DNA of 64,000 nucleotides, taken from Trogon surrucura. Lineage: Eukaryota; Chordata; Aves; Trogoniformes; Trogonidae. A model generated the notes under the pieces. That model was not told the origin of the DNA. It saw nothing but the letters and a program-made list of their open reading frames with translations, and did not search any database. Of this stretch, positions 51,401 to 58,581 are shown in pieces (within the stretch, counting starts at the first letter, position 1; each line of letters opens with the position of its first letter). The DNA is taken from positions 26,000,084 to 26,064,083 of the forward strand of contig CM036624.1 of NCBI GenBank assembly GCA_020746105.1. The letters are read 5' to 3'. A program made the position numbers and the translations under genes.

Positions 51401-52392
51401 GCTGATCCTCGTGGTCTCACACCTAACACACAGTAACAGAAAAAGTGTTTGTTTGAACACATGTAAATCCAGAGTCCTTCAAGTAGCAAACAACCTGCAG
51501 TTTATTTAATAACCCGCAGACTCTAAAAATAAAATTGACTACTGTTTGTCCTGTTTGTAATTAATTTCGAGTGAAACGAATTGTTAACGGAGCAGAATTC
51601 AAGCGCAAACAACACCCCAGATGCAGCGTGGGCACCGTGCAAAAAGCAGCGATTCCTGAAACGTGAAGTTCTCGGGACTTGGAGCAAACCCTCAGCTCGC
51701 CCGGCGTGCAGCCGCCTCAGCACGGCCCTGAGCAGGACGCGCCGCCGCCCAGCGCCCCCCGGCCCGGGCTGCGACCCGGGAGCCGGTCACACCTCGCCGG
51801 GCCTGCGAGCGGCCGGAGGCGGGACACCGCACACCGGCTACGGGAGGTTACACGGAAGCCGAGTTTCAGAAACCTGCATTCAAACACACGTGGTTCGCGG
51901 CGTTTTTTAACCTTAAACAGCTCAGACAAGCTACACGCCACTGCGGAGCCTGTCGCTGCCGGGACAGCTCAGGGCAGCCCCGCCCACGGGGCACAGCCGG
52001 GCACAGCCGGGAGGGTCGCCCCGCCCGGGGAAGGCAGCGGGGTGTCGGGCACCGGCCGCTCGCTCCCTCGGGAGAGCCGCTTTCGGATTGCGCCCGCCGA
52101 AGCCAACACGCCCCCTGCCGAAGAGCCCCGAGCGCCTCGGAGCGGCTCCGCCGGCGCGGGCCCCACGGCGGTGACGGGGCGGGCGGCCAAGACGCGACGA
52201 GGGAGGAGATGGGGGAACCAGCAGCGCAGAGCCTGCGGCGCGGCGCCGTCCGCCCTCTCCGTCTGTCTCCCCGCCAGCCGCTCCCGCCAGCTTTCGTACC
52301 TGGACGCCGCTGGCGACCGCTGCCCCGCAGCAGCCCAGGAGCAGCGCTGCGACGGCGCGGACCCAGCGGACGGCCGGCACGGCGGCCGCCAT
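3365..52392 (-). CDS. PIGK: PIGK, GPI-anchor transamidase catalytic subunit (10 exons, 3' end outside the window)
   Basis: PIGK is the cysteine-protease subunit (C13/legumain-like) of the ER-membrane GPI transamidase, which works with PIGT, PIGS, PIGU and GPAA1. It cleaves the C-terminal signal of precursor proteins and transfers them to GPI. Ten coding exons join in phase on the minus strand (93, 54, 92, 136, 112, 97, 118, 111, 173 and 76 nt, total 1062 nt, 354 residues). Seen in the translation: an N-terminal signal peptide (about residues 1-28), the [20 protein letters not shown] block, Cys92 (known in human to bond PIGT), the catalytic His in MTGHGGNG (H164) and the catalytic Cys in IIDTCQGA (C206). 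The family is about 395 residues; the missing part should be the last exon with the lumen-exit transmembrane segment, left of position 1. Every junction is GT-AG. No frameshift or stop was seen, so the gene looks functional. Confidence 0.96.
3441..8871 (-). other. PIGK intron 9, segment left of the RTE element
   Basis: AT-rich intron. Apart from a short AT/AC-rich simple stretch at 5590-5627, I see no repeat, coding frame or RNA gene I can support. Confidence 0.6.
5590..5627. repeat. AT/AC simple-sequence stretch
   Basis: Mixed (AT) and (AC) dinucleotide runs: ATATATATATAAACACACAC, then TATATTATATATACAC. Confidence 0.8.
8953..9995 (-). pseudogene. FADD box, thumb and C-terminal region of the RTE LINE, split by a CR1
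   Basis: From the right: [20 protein letters not shown] (catalytic Asp pair at 9975-9986), then [17 protein letters not shown] and [11 protein letters not shown] thumb motifs. A deletion and frame changes near 9705 and 9575 follow. Next comes [20 protein letters not shown] and [13 protein letters not shown], ending near 9323 where a CR1 fragment is inserted. The frame resumes at about 9213 with [14 protein letters not shown] and ends in CAFCNRTC...HQRTCSKCG, a Cys/His finger typical of this clade's C terminus. Confidence 0.85.
9215..9322 (+). mobile_element. CR1 3'-end fragment nested in the RTE element
   Basis: About 108 bp read on the plus strand as a CR1 3' end: GTTGCCTGATCTAGTTGAG, then GGTTGGATTAGATGAGGTCC and a terminus CATTCTATGAATCTATG. 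RTE coding sequence stops on one side (SLKQ) and resumes on the other (FGHIDYHQW), so the junctions can be placed within a base or two. No clear target-site duplication is seen, as usual for CR1. Confidence 0.9.
10040..11537 (-). pseudogene. Endonuclease end, linker and reverse-transcriptase core of the RTE LINE
   Basis: The region begins with the end of the endonuclease ([14 protein letters not shown], then the QTDHLLVQC motif). A one-base shift in an A-run near 11268 changes frame. The linker frame (11051-11281) and the RT frame (10040-10972) are in register and separated by a TGA near 11051 where a Trp codon would be expected. The RT core carries [52 protein letters not shown] and [14 protein letters not shown]. 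In the VIDLTKA motif the usual Phe-Asp is reduced to a single His, consistent with a codon loss. A small deletion near 10040 shifts the frame before the FADD box. Confidence 0.85.
11571..12273 (-). pseudogene. Endonuclease domain of the RTE LINE
   Basis: This frame encodes an exonuclease-endonuclease-phosphatase fold domain that would nick target DNA to start retrotransposition. Visible motifs are [10 protein letters not shown] near the start, [17 protein letters not shown], and [11 protein letters not shown] with its metal/catalytic Asp and Asn. The frame ends at a TGA at 11571 directly after WMHP, but the same frame stays open below it ([11 protein letters not shown]). So the stop is a single nonsense change, of the kind CGA to TGA would give by CpG decay. 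Open sequence upstream to 12335 is probably flank read by chance. Confidence 0.85.
12291..15688 (-). other. PIGK intron 9, segment between the RTE element and the old CR1
   Basis: AT-rich intron sequence containing one short CR1 fragment at 13621-13676. Nothing else is recognised. Confidence 0.6.
13621..13676 (-). mobile_element. CR1 3'-end fragment
   Basis: The plus strand reads TCACAGAATCATAGAATCAT, then GGATTGGAAGGGACCTCGAA. This is the CR1 3' terminus in reverse orientation, truncated after about 56 bp. Confidence 0.88.
15689..16340 (-). mobile_element. Old CR1 copy (about 650 bp of 3' end)
   Basis: It begins with AGAATTACAGAAATGTTG and GGGACTTGAAGAGATCATCC. It continues with CR1-like text (CTAATGTACAACCTGAACCT, CAGGGCTGCTAATCAGCCTG) to about 16340. 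Divergence from the typical avian CR1 is high, so it is an old insertion in the PIGK-sense (minus) orientation. Its 5' boundary is approximate. Confidence 0.75.
16341..27569 (-). other. PIGK intron 9, central segment
   Basis: About 11 kb of AT-rich intron with no recognised transposon or gene. It contains an (AATG) microsatellite at 19679-19697, a CTCF-like motif at 21306-21319 and an X-box-like motif at 23771-23784. Open frames such as 18670-19161 show no family features. Confidence 0.6.
19679..19697. repeat. (AATG)n microsatellite
   Basis: More than four consecutive copies of a GAAT/ATGA tetranucleotide. Confidence 0.9.
27570..27900. other. GC-rich patch in PIGK intron 9
   Basis: About 330 bp noticeably richer in G+C, with scattered CpG, than the surrounding intron. 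Frames are open on both strands across it (27465-27914 plus, 27596-27865 minus), with no recognisable domain. It could be an old GC-rich insertion or a regulatory element. Not identified. Confidence 0.4.
27901..31908 (-). other. PIGK intron 9 segment
   Basis: AT-rich intron with no repeat family, RNA gene or coding frame I can support. Confidence 0.6.
31909..31934. repeat. Perfect 11-bp inverted repeat with 4-nt loop
   Basis: ACTAATATTTG and CAAATATTAGT are exact reverse complements separated by ATAG. The hairpin is AT-rich and lies about 25 bp from a GC-rich patch. Confidence 0.8.
31957..32100. other. Short GC-rich island in PIGK intron 9
   Basis: About 140 bp of strongly GC-rich sequence (runs such as CCCTTTCCCGGGCACCGACC and CCCCGGGCGCCACC) sits abruptly in AT-rich intron. 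Its left edge carries a CTCF-like motif at 31958-31971. No coding content is recognised. Confidence 0.5.
32101..35457 (-). other. PIGK intron 9 segment
   Basis: AT-rich intron. A stretch at about 33090-33550 has more balanced base composition but no recognisable family. A short direct repeat of GTGTACAACAAAAAG lies near 33605-33645. Confidence 0.5.
35458..35725 (-). mobile_element. CR1 3'-end copy
   Basis: It starts near CTTCAGTTGGAAGGGACCTA and CGATCATCTAGTTCAACTGC. The reverse strand still encodes the CR1 tail [18 protein letters not shown]. The similarity fades after about 35725. Confidence 0.85.
35828..35917 (+). mobile_element. Short CR1 3'-end fragment
   Basis: CTAGTGGAAGGTGTCCTTGG, then AACTGGACGATGTTTAAGGC and CCATTCTACGATCTATTT: a plus-strand CR1 3' end about 90 bp long. 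It lies about 100 bp from an opposite-strand CR1. Confidence 0.85.
35918..36624 (-). other. PIGK intron 9, segment next to exon 9
   Basis: AT-rich sequence between a short CR1 and the exon 9 donor. It contains a weak CTCF-like match at 36039-36052 and nothing else I can name. Confidence 0.55.
36625..36797 (-). CDS. PIGK: PIGK coding exon 9 (residues 272-329)
   Basis: It encodes [20 protein letters not shown], then the [20 protein letters not shown] block and an acidic, less conserved linker ([13 protein letters not shown]). The acceptor is TATCCAG and the donor AA|GTAAGT. It ends with two bases of Lys329, completed by exon 10 across a 33-kb intron. Confidence 0.95.
36798..41723 (-). other. 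PIGK intron 8
   Basis: 4.9-kb AT-rich intron with one CR1 fragment (39364-39515). A frame at 38510-38854 shows no family features and is taken as chance. Confidence 0.65.
39364..39515 (-). mobile_element. CR1 3'-end fragment in PIGK intron 8
   Basis: CTAGAATCATAGAGCTGTCA, GGTTGGAAGGGACCTTAAAG and GGGCTTCCACCACCTCCCTG match an avian CR1 3' end in reverse orientation, about 150 bp. Confidence 0.9.
41724..41834 (-). CDS. PIGK: PIGK coding exon 8 (residues 235-271)
   Basis: It encodes [20 protein letters not shown], then [17 protein letters not shown]. The exon is 111 nt and in phase 0 at both ends. The acceptor is TTTAAG and the donor CTA|GTAAGT. Confidence 0.96.
41835..42583 (-). other. PIGK intron 7
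   Basis: 749 bp, GT-AG. No repeat or gene seen. Introns 5 (43136-43480) and 6 (42702-43038), each about 340 bp, are likewise unremarkable. Confidence 0.75.
42584..42701 (-). CDS. PIGK: PIGK coding exon 7 (residues 195-234, catalytic Cys206)
   Basis: It encodes [20 protein letters not shown] and continues to GEDSLS. Cys206 is the nucleophile of the C13-type active site. The acceptor is TTCCAG and the donor TCA|GTAAGT. It ends in phase 0. Confidence 0.96.
43039..43135 (-). CDS. PIGK: PIGK coding exon 6 (residues 163-195, catalytic His164)
   Basis: It starts [20 protein letters not shown]. The His after the split Gly codon is the catalytic His164. The acceptor is GGTCAG and the donor AAG|GTAAGA. 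It ends with two bases of Arg195. Confidence 0.96.
43481..43592 (-). CDS. PIGK: PIGK coding exon 5 (residues 126-163)
   Basis: It encodes [20 protein letters not shown] followed by the strand leading to the catalytic His (NILIYMT). The acceptor is TTCATAG and the donor ACAG|GTAATT. It ends after the first base of Gly163. Confidence 0.96.
43593..44767 (-). other. PIGK intron 4
   Basis: 1175-bp AT-rich intron. Nothing recognised. Confidence 0.7.
44768..44903 (-). CDS. PIGK: PIGK coding exon 4 (residues 80-125)
   Basis: It encodes [20 protein letters not shown] and continues through the [15 protein letters not shown] block. Cys92 here is the residue that in the human enzyme forms a disulfide with PIGT. 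The acceptor is CCATAG and the donor GAG|GTGACT. The first base completes Ser80 and the exon ends in phase 0. Confidence 0.96.
44904..48250 (-). other. PIGK intron 3
   Basis: 3347 bp, about half of it the antisense CR1 at 45830-47438. The remainder is AT-rich with no recognised feature. Confidence 0.7.
45830..47438 (+). mobile_element. Long 5'-truncated CR1 with decayed reverse transcriptase, PIGK intron 3
   Basis: About 1.6 kb of the CR1 second open frame plus the 3' end, antisense to PIGK. Recognisable pieces in shifting frames are [92 protein letters not shown] and [20 protein letters not shown]. It ends in GATTCTGTGATTCTA at about 47438. The catalytic FADD box reads FADN at 46570-46581, and a TGA interrupts the DFxKAFDTV motif at 46329-46331. 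It cannot be active. The 5' boundary is uncertain and may lie up to about 80 bp further left. Confidence 0.9.
48251..48342 (-). CDS. PIGK: PIGK coding exon 3 (residues 50-80, last codon split)
   Basis: It encodes [20 protein letters not shown] and continues to GIPDS, part of the caspase-like fold. The acceptor follows a long pyrimidine tract (poly-T on the minus strand, the A-run at 48351-48377 on the plus strand), and the donor is ACAG|GTGAGG. The exon is 92 nt and ends with two bases of the Ser80 codon. Confidence 0.96.
48343..50673 (-). other. PIGK intron 2
   Basis: 2331 bp, containing an A-rich tract next to the exon 3 acceptor (48351-48377) and one CR1 fragment (49211-49301). Nothing else recognised. 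Confidence 0.7.
49211..49301 (+). mobile_element. Short CR1 3'-end fragment in PIGK intron 2
   Basis: ATAGTTTAGTGGTCATGGTA, then CTGGACTAGATGATCTTAGA and a terminus ATTCTATGATTCTATGA: a typical truncated avian CR1 of about 90 bp, antisense to PIGK. Confidence 0.92.
50674..50727 (-). CDS. PIGK: PIGK coding exon 2 (residues 32-49)
   Basis: The exon reads [18 protein letters not shown], the highly conserved start of the mature luminal domain. It is flanked by a CTTTCAG acceptor and a GTAAGT donor. It is 54 nt long and starts and ends in phase 0. Confidence 0.96.
50728..52299 (-). other. PIGK intron 1
   Basis: 1572 bp. Its exon 1 side, from about 51690, belongs to the CpG island; the rest is AT-rich without recognised features. 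Confidence 0.7.
52300..52392 (-). CDS. PIGK: PIGK coding exon 1 (residues 1-31)
   Basis: It encodes the start Met and a signal peptide: Ala/Val-rich, one Arg-Trp-Val-Arg stretch, then a hydrophobic [14 protein letters not shown] core. The ATG is chosen because it gives a 31-residue exon, the same as the human numbering implies, and sits in a CAAGATGGCGGC context. An in-frame upstream ATG at 52461 would put a charged Arg-rich leader before the signal peptide and is less likely. The donor is CAG|GTACGA and the exon ends in phase 0. Confidence 0.92.
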
Positions 52393-52396
52393 CTTG
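52385..52396 (-). promoter_or_regulatory. TISU / YY1-type element over the PIGK start codon
   Basis: The minus strand reads CAAGATGGCGGC across the initiator ATG. It matches the TISU consensus SAASATGGCGGC at all 12 positions and contains the YY1 core AAGATGGCGGC. TISU elements act in transcription through YY1 and direct accurate initiation on very short 5' UTRs. By inference the PIGK transcription start lies only a few to a few tens of bases upstream. Confidence 0.7.
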
Positions 52397-52432
52397 CCCC
52401 GCCTCCTGCGTAAGGCCCAGCCGCGGCAGCTG

Positions 52433-52439
52433 CCGGAAG
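52433..52439 (+). promoter_or_regulatory. ETS-type motif (CCGGAAG) upstream of PIGK
   Basis: CCGGAAG lies about 40 bp upstream of the PIGK ATG inside the CpG island. It matches the GABPA/ELK core that is common in TATA-less housekeeping promoters. Motif match only. Confidence 0.45.
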
Positions 52440-52794
52440 AGGGGGAGCGGCCTTTGCGCACGCTCTGCGCCGGCGGCCGCGGGAGCCGAGGGGCAGAGCG
52501 CGCGCTCCTGATTGTTGCCCGCGCCGCGGCAGGCGCGTGCTGCTGTGTGAGAGCTCCGCGCGCCTGCCCGCCCGCCCCGGGAGGGCTCCCCTCGGGCCGG
52601 CGTCTGAGGGAGCCGAGGCAGTGATGGCGGCACGTCCCGCCATCGCCCCCAGCCTGCGTGTCCGTCCCGGGTCTGGCGACGCGCGGTGCAGACCTGACCG
52701 GGCCTGGCGCCGGCCGGGCCGGCGGTAGAGCACACCGTGGCCGCGCCGCTCGCTTTCGGCTTGAGAGGCTCCTGGGGGTGTAACAACGGCCATT

Positions 52795-53306
52795 TCACAG
52801 AGTCACAGAATGTCAGGGGTTGGAAGGGACCTCCAAAGATCATCTAGTCCAGCCCCCCTGCCAGAGCAGGATCACCCACAGTAGGGCACACAGGAACGCG
52901 TCCAGGCAGGTTTTGAATGTCTCCAGGGAAGGAGACTCCGCAACCTCCCTGGGCAGCCTGTGCCAGGGCTCTGTCACCCTCACAGTGAAAAAGTTTTTCC
53001 TAAGATTTTTGTGGAACCTCCTAAGCTCCAGCTTGTACCCATTGCCCCTTGTCCTGTCATTGGACATCCCTGAGAAGAGCCTGGCACCATCCTCCTGACA
53101 CTCCCCCTTGACATATTTATAAAAATTAATGAGGTCACCCCTCAGCCTCCTCTTCTCCAAGCTAAAGAGACCCAGCTCCTTCAGCCTTTCCTCATCAGGG
53201 AGATGTTCCACTCCATCATCTCTGTGGCTCTGCGCTGGACTCTTTTCAGCAGTTCCCTGTTTCTCTTGAGCTGAGGGGCCCAGAACTGGACACAATATTC
53301 TCAGCC
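52795..53306 (-). mobile_element. CR1 copy next to the PIGK promoter
   Basis: It begins CACAGAGTCACAGAATGTCA and GGTTGGAAGGGACCTCCAAA. On the minus strand a 151-residue frame (52840-53295) is still largely open and encodes the CR1 C-terminal region ([37 protein letters not shown]). This is the best preserved CR1 in the window, so probably the youngest. It lies about 400 bp upstream of the PIGK start, immediately outside the CpG island. Confidence 0.92.
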
Positions 53307-56300
53307 GCCTACCAAAAATAGGTCCAAGTCACCCAGCTTTGTTGAAGTTACTGCCGGGGCATGTGGAGCTGTGGGCCGAGGGTGGCCCGTGGGGCTGCAG
53401 GGCAGAGCTGCCTTGGGAGCCCCGGGGAGAGCTGGGGAGAGGGACCACCTGTGGTGGGGAGGAGAGGGGGGTCTGAAGGTAGATCGGTTGTCAAGCTGCC
53501 TTGCCACGGCTTTGCCCTTGGTGTGTACGTTCCTCAGAGCTGATGAATCATCTATTTTTTTTCAATCTATTGAACCACTTGGTGTGATTCTTTTATTTCC
53601 ACTAACTCATCATGTCACCACCTTTGTTCAATTGCCTGATGCCTTCCATTAGCAAAGATTCAGAATCTGCCCTGAACCATGGAAACTATTTCCTGCTCTG
53701 TGTACTTGTCATCAGTAATGACTTTCTCAGACAGGAGCATATTTCCGTGTATTGATGTTGGAAGTTCTATAACATCACGTTTGCTGTTTGAAACCATCAC
53801 TGGGTTCCTCGATAAAAATAATCACCTGTAATTAGATCACCTTTTCTTTCTGTGCCTAAGGCTAATGAACTTACTCCCTTTCAAAGACTATAGCTGCCAG
53901 CTTCTGTTGTGCCTGAACACATCTCCTGTGTGAGCCTTTATGAACCTGCTGAGAAGTGCTGTGGGTGTCTGTGTCCATCGGTGCCTGCTTGTTTATCTTC
54001 TTGCTTGAGAAATCTAAGACTAGGGCCAAGCTTAAGCTTTTTCCTTGCCAGTTCAACTGCTTCCACTTAAGTGTCCGATCATTCTCAGATGTGTTCAAGA
54101 TGTGTCAGTAATTCTAAAGGATAAGCAGCTATCTTTAAGAGCATGTACTCATGCAGTTTTATAAACTGGTGAGTTGATTTCATGCTCTTTGACTTGAATA
54201 ACTTTGCATTACCTTCCAGTTCCTATGTGAAGCTGGTTAGAGAACATGTGATAGAAAGTCTCAACCTTTGACTGAACTTTCTGCTAAGCTTGGTTCTTTG
54301 CATTTTTTACAAATATTCATCTTTTGGTATCATGCATTTTAGTCAGCAGGTTTTCCCATAGAACTAATGTCACAGAATCACACAGAATCATGTCATCAGC
54401 TGTTGTCCTGATGATGCATCTTTGAACCAGGCATAAGTTCCAATGTTCATCCAGAACGAAAAGTCAAGTGTTACCAAAAGGTAACTTCAGCTTACCAAGA
54501 AACATTCCTGGTGTGAGAAGTAATGAACACCTTTTCTGTGAATAAAACTTAAAAACATCCTATTCACTGAACTCTCAAGTGACCTTAATTTTATCATTCT
54601 CTGGAATGCTTGACTCTGTAACTTTAATAACATTCTCTTAAGGTCACTATATATGATTTGCTACATAAGAAAAAAAGAAATGGAAGAAAAGAAACAAAAT
54701 TTCTGTCATGTAGCATTGGAATGATGTAAACATAGATTATCATCTCTGGACTGTACAAGCAGTCACCTGTTATTTGTGCTGAGCAAATAAGAACTGTAGC
54801 AAATTCTGCTCGCTTGAAATATCACTGGTAGGGGATGAGACATTTAAAATGCTATGTGTCACCAATAGTGGCAATAGTTTAAGCACACTTGTCCAGTCAA
54901 TATCGCTACTGTTTCTCCCGGGTTATATCTAGTTCGTTCTGCAATCTACAAGAAGGTTAAGCTGACTCTCGATGTAAAAGCAGAGCTGCAAACTCCTCAG
55001 TCTCGTGTCACATGCTGTCTGCTGCAGCCTGTGAGCAATGTTTTGATAAACTACAGTCACACTGCGGGTGTTACATTGATTGTAGGTGTTCAGGTCATAT
55101 TGCTGCTTTTCCATGCCAGGGCACAGACATTGAGTTAGGGGAAACTCAGTTTCACAATCTCATGGGAATATTCCAAAAGAATGGTCGTTATTCCCTCTGA
55201 TTTATATGCGGCGCAATACAGTGTGCGGTTCACGATTTTAGATCTGTCTCTGTTTTGCCTTGTGGATTCCCTTAGCCCGCTTGAGTGTATTTTATAATGG
55301 ATCTATTTTTTTCTTCTATTTCTGGCTTTTATTTCTTTATAGTCTCAGTCTTTCATGGACTTTAGTATTCATCAGACGTGCATGAGTGTGCCAGTGCTTC
55401 AAGCATTATTCCTGGAGGTGATATCAGTTCTTTTTTTTTCCCCCAGTGATATAGTACCAAAAGCTTCGCCTTCATTTGTTTGTTTTTTTTTCTCATCTTT
55501 ATTCCCTTAGGCAGCTCTGAAGACAGACTTGGTGCTTGCTTCTGTGCCTGTACAGGATTTTTTTTTTTGTCTAGAAATTAAGCTCTATGCTGTCTGCTTC
55601 TGTTTCTTCATTCTGCTTTGTTTTCATGCTAACTGCAGTATTTTTCATGCTCTGAGTCTCCTTAGCTTGACCTTTGCCACAATGTTTCTTGTACCTCATG
55701 CTGAGTAATTAGAAAGGACACGAAATGTGTATCCCCAAATGATTTGTAATTAAAATAACTCTTTAAAAAGCTGCTGTAATTGCAGCTGGTATTCACATTG
55801 GTGCATATCTTGGTGCCCTTCCAGATTCTTTCCTCCTTCATCAGGTTCCTCAGGTCCTAATCCTCTAATCTATACCCTCTAGAAATTGCCCTCTAAGAGC
55901 CATCTGTCACCTTGCTCCTGTCCAGCATGGAGCAAACAAAACATGCCCTTCTTCCGAGGAGGGAGGAGTAGCAATCCCACATGTAAACCCATAAGTTTCT
56001 GAGACAGGAATGTGTGCTCTCTAGGGTTTACCTGACATGTTTTGACCACAAATTCTCCTTTTTTAGGCCAAACCAATTAAGTAGCTTTAATTGGGTTGGT
56101 ATTAATCTTGATTATGTCACTTACATGTATCATAGTGTATCCCTTCTATACTCTTTATCCTTGTTCTCTATTTCTTTTCCTGTTTTTATCAGACTTGCAC
56201 ATACTGCCTGATAATTTTCTACTGTAGAAGATAAAGGGATGTATCTTGGGTTGTATTGATCATGCTTCTAAAAGAAAAAAATGAAAAGGAACTTTCACAA

Positions 56301-58479
56301 TGAAGTAAGTCAACAAGACTGATTCTTAAGGAATCATCATTAATAGTTCAGCTGTATTATCTTACTAAAAAATGCAGATTTATTCCTTTCTTCATTTTGA
56401 CTGTCAATGAAATAGATTAAAAAATGTGTACCAACCAAACAAGTCTACTATGATTTGGTATCTGAGCTGATAAAATAGCTATCTTCAGGTATGGAATCTG
56501 AATGACATAACAGTAGCCAAATTAATGATTGCTCTTACTCATTTAGGGTTTTTTCCCTTTCTGTTAATGGAAGACTGGCTTGACCACAGAATGTTTGTAC
56601 TTTGAAAAGATTTACAATAGCAAAGTAATACCGATAAAAATATGCAAAAATAATATACGCAAAAAAATACGCAAAAAGGAAAATAAATTGGAAAGAAGTC
56701 TTGCTTCTGGTATTATTGAGCTGACACAATTGTACTGAACTGTGTTTTTTGAATGCTGGCTAAACACGCCAGAACCTCCACTTTTGTTCATCCGTGGCAT
56801 CAAGTCACATACCTTGACATCAAAACCAGACTTGACAATATTTTTTACTGCTATTAACAAAGTGAGATGATGGGCACAATTTTTCACAGTGCCTTTCTGA
56901 GGTCAGAGTAGAACACAAGCAAAAACCTTGAAACCTACAATGAAATTCAGTTGCCATTTGTTCTTGATGAATTAGCCATTTACATTATCATCCCTCCTGT
57001 TCTGTCATTAATGATGCAAAAATCACCAGGAACAGAGTTTCCATAGTGCTGAACTGTGTAATAATCCAGTATGTCGTCTTCAGATGACATGAGGTTACAA
57101 ACTATTCCAACAGCTTATCCTGTTGGTAAAATATGAGAAAACAAAAGATGAAAAAGCAGTGGCAGCTTGTTTACATAGCTCTTTAGGTATAATGGCAGTC
57201 GTGAAATACGAATGCACATCACATTTGGTCTCAGTGCATCAATATTTTTCCCCCTAGAAAACAATGCTGAAAACTTCTGTCAAAACATTCTGACTTATTA
57301 AAATAACAAAATATGTGAAAAATACAGCAGTAAAAAAAAAACCAACTTTCTCTTTTTAAAATTACCCTCCCTGTTGTATTTCCCATTAATATTTCAGAAG
57401 TGTTCATTCTCAGATAGAAAATTCATGGGCTTCTTAATTAGGAGCAAGATCAGAATCTCAATTAAATTGCCCTAAATAAAGCTAAGTCTATAACCATAGT
57501 TTTACTCTTGCTTTCAAGAAGTGGACATAACACATCGTGTCTTCAGATCATTAAGACGTCATCTTTTTTTGCTCCACTAGTTCTGACATCTCCTTGATAA
57601 ATCCAAACACACCAAGTATGTGAGTGTCTCAAGAGAGCCCTCCCTGCAGTGACTGAGCTGAAATAGTCTCAGCTCTGCTGGTTACATTAACTCAAGGAAA
57701 GGGCTGTGTTGCTGATGGACTCATTTTAGCTCCCAAACCATTACTTAAAGCTATTGTGTGTATTCTTAGACTACTCTACAGCCTGCCATCTAAATACATC
57801 CTTTTGTCTTCCAAGTAATTTTCTTCACTCTCAGGCAAGGGGCTTTTTAATCCACTGAGAACTACTCATCAGCTAAATGAGAAAAGGAAGACAAAAAGTT
57901 TTGAAAATTGAAGGCTGAATGCACATCAGCTATGCCTGAAAAAACACTAGATTTAATATTATGAAAATTGTATTAGAAATGAGATCTAGAGTGAACGCTG
58001 AAGCAACTTTTAAAAAGGTTGCTTACACACCAAGTACAATAAAATAGATTAACATTAAATATTTGAACAGTGACTAAAACTGAATCCAGTAAATCGGTAG
58101 GAAAGGTTGTGCAGATCACTGTGATGAGTACTGAAATGTTCATTAGAACTGATTAGTGGAAGATAGCACTGGAGAAGCAAAATTTAAGACAAATCCAAAC
58201 CCAGACCATTAAGAAATTTAAAGAAACATTATCAACAGAAGGAATAATTTAGTTTTTTTAAAATGTAAATATGCAAGATTGTTTCTGTTTGGTGTTTTTT
58301 TTTTTTTACAAGAGCTATGGGGTAGAGTATATCAAAACAGCCCAAAAAATTTTTGGATGAAAGCACACTTGTACTTTTTAGAGTAGTTGTTAAGCTGTGG
58401 GAAAAAAAAAAAAGTGGCAGCAGATCAGCAAACCTTAATAATTTCCCTGACTACTCAAACCATTTAAAGCAGAGTGTTT
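53307..58479. other. Intergenic region upstream of PIGK
   Basis: The first about 200 bp (53340-53530) remain GC-rich; the rest is AT-rich. No exon, RNA gene or clear repeat is supported. In human, AK5 lies on this side of PIGK, but no AK5 coding exon was recognised here. Confidence 0.55.
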
Positions 58480-58581
58480 GGTTCCTTCTTCGCTTTGGCA
58501 GGGGGGTTCCTGCTTTGGGAGGGGGGTTGGACTAGATGGTCTTTTGAGGTCCCTTCCAAGTCCGAACATTCTGTGATTCTT
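58480..58581 (+). mobile_element. CR1 3'-end fragment with internal 20-bp duplication
   Basis: GGTTGGACTAGATGGTCTTT, then GAGGTCCCTTCCAAGTCCGA and GATTCTTT at the end mark a plus-strand CR1 3' end. The G-rich stretch just before it is present twice: units at 58492-58511 and 58512-58531 share nearly all positions. Confidence 0.85.

Larger units (their letters stand above)
51690..52760. promoter_or_regulatory. PIGK: CpG-island promoter of PIGK
   Basis: A sharp GC- and CpG-rich block of about 1 kb stands out from AT-rich surroundings. It covers PIGK exon 1, the start of intron 1 and the sequence upstream. It contains GC boxes such as CCCCGCCTCC at 52397-52406 and a CCGGAAG ETS-type motif at 52433-52439. 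No TATA box is visible near the start. This is the usual layout of a broadly expressed housekeeping promoter. The large overlapping open frames here on both strands follow from the low stop-codon density of GC-rich DNA and are not called as genes. Confidence 0.85.

Noticed and set aside
51679-52413. 244-codon plus-strand frame in the CpG island
   Set aside because: Same cause: low stop density in GC-rich promoter sequence, antisense to PIGK exon 1, with no recognisable domain.
51866-52843. 325-codon minus-strand frame and other long frames across the CpG island
   Set aside because: GC-rich DNA has few stop codons. The frame runs through PIGK exon 1 in another phase and into the CR1, and the Arg/Ala/Pro-rich translation has no family features.
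54370-54392. CACAGAATCACACAGAATCATG as a CR1 3' terminus
   Set aside because: It resembles the terminal repeat only, with no adjoining CR1 sequence. Too short to call.
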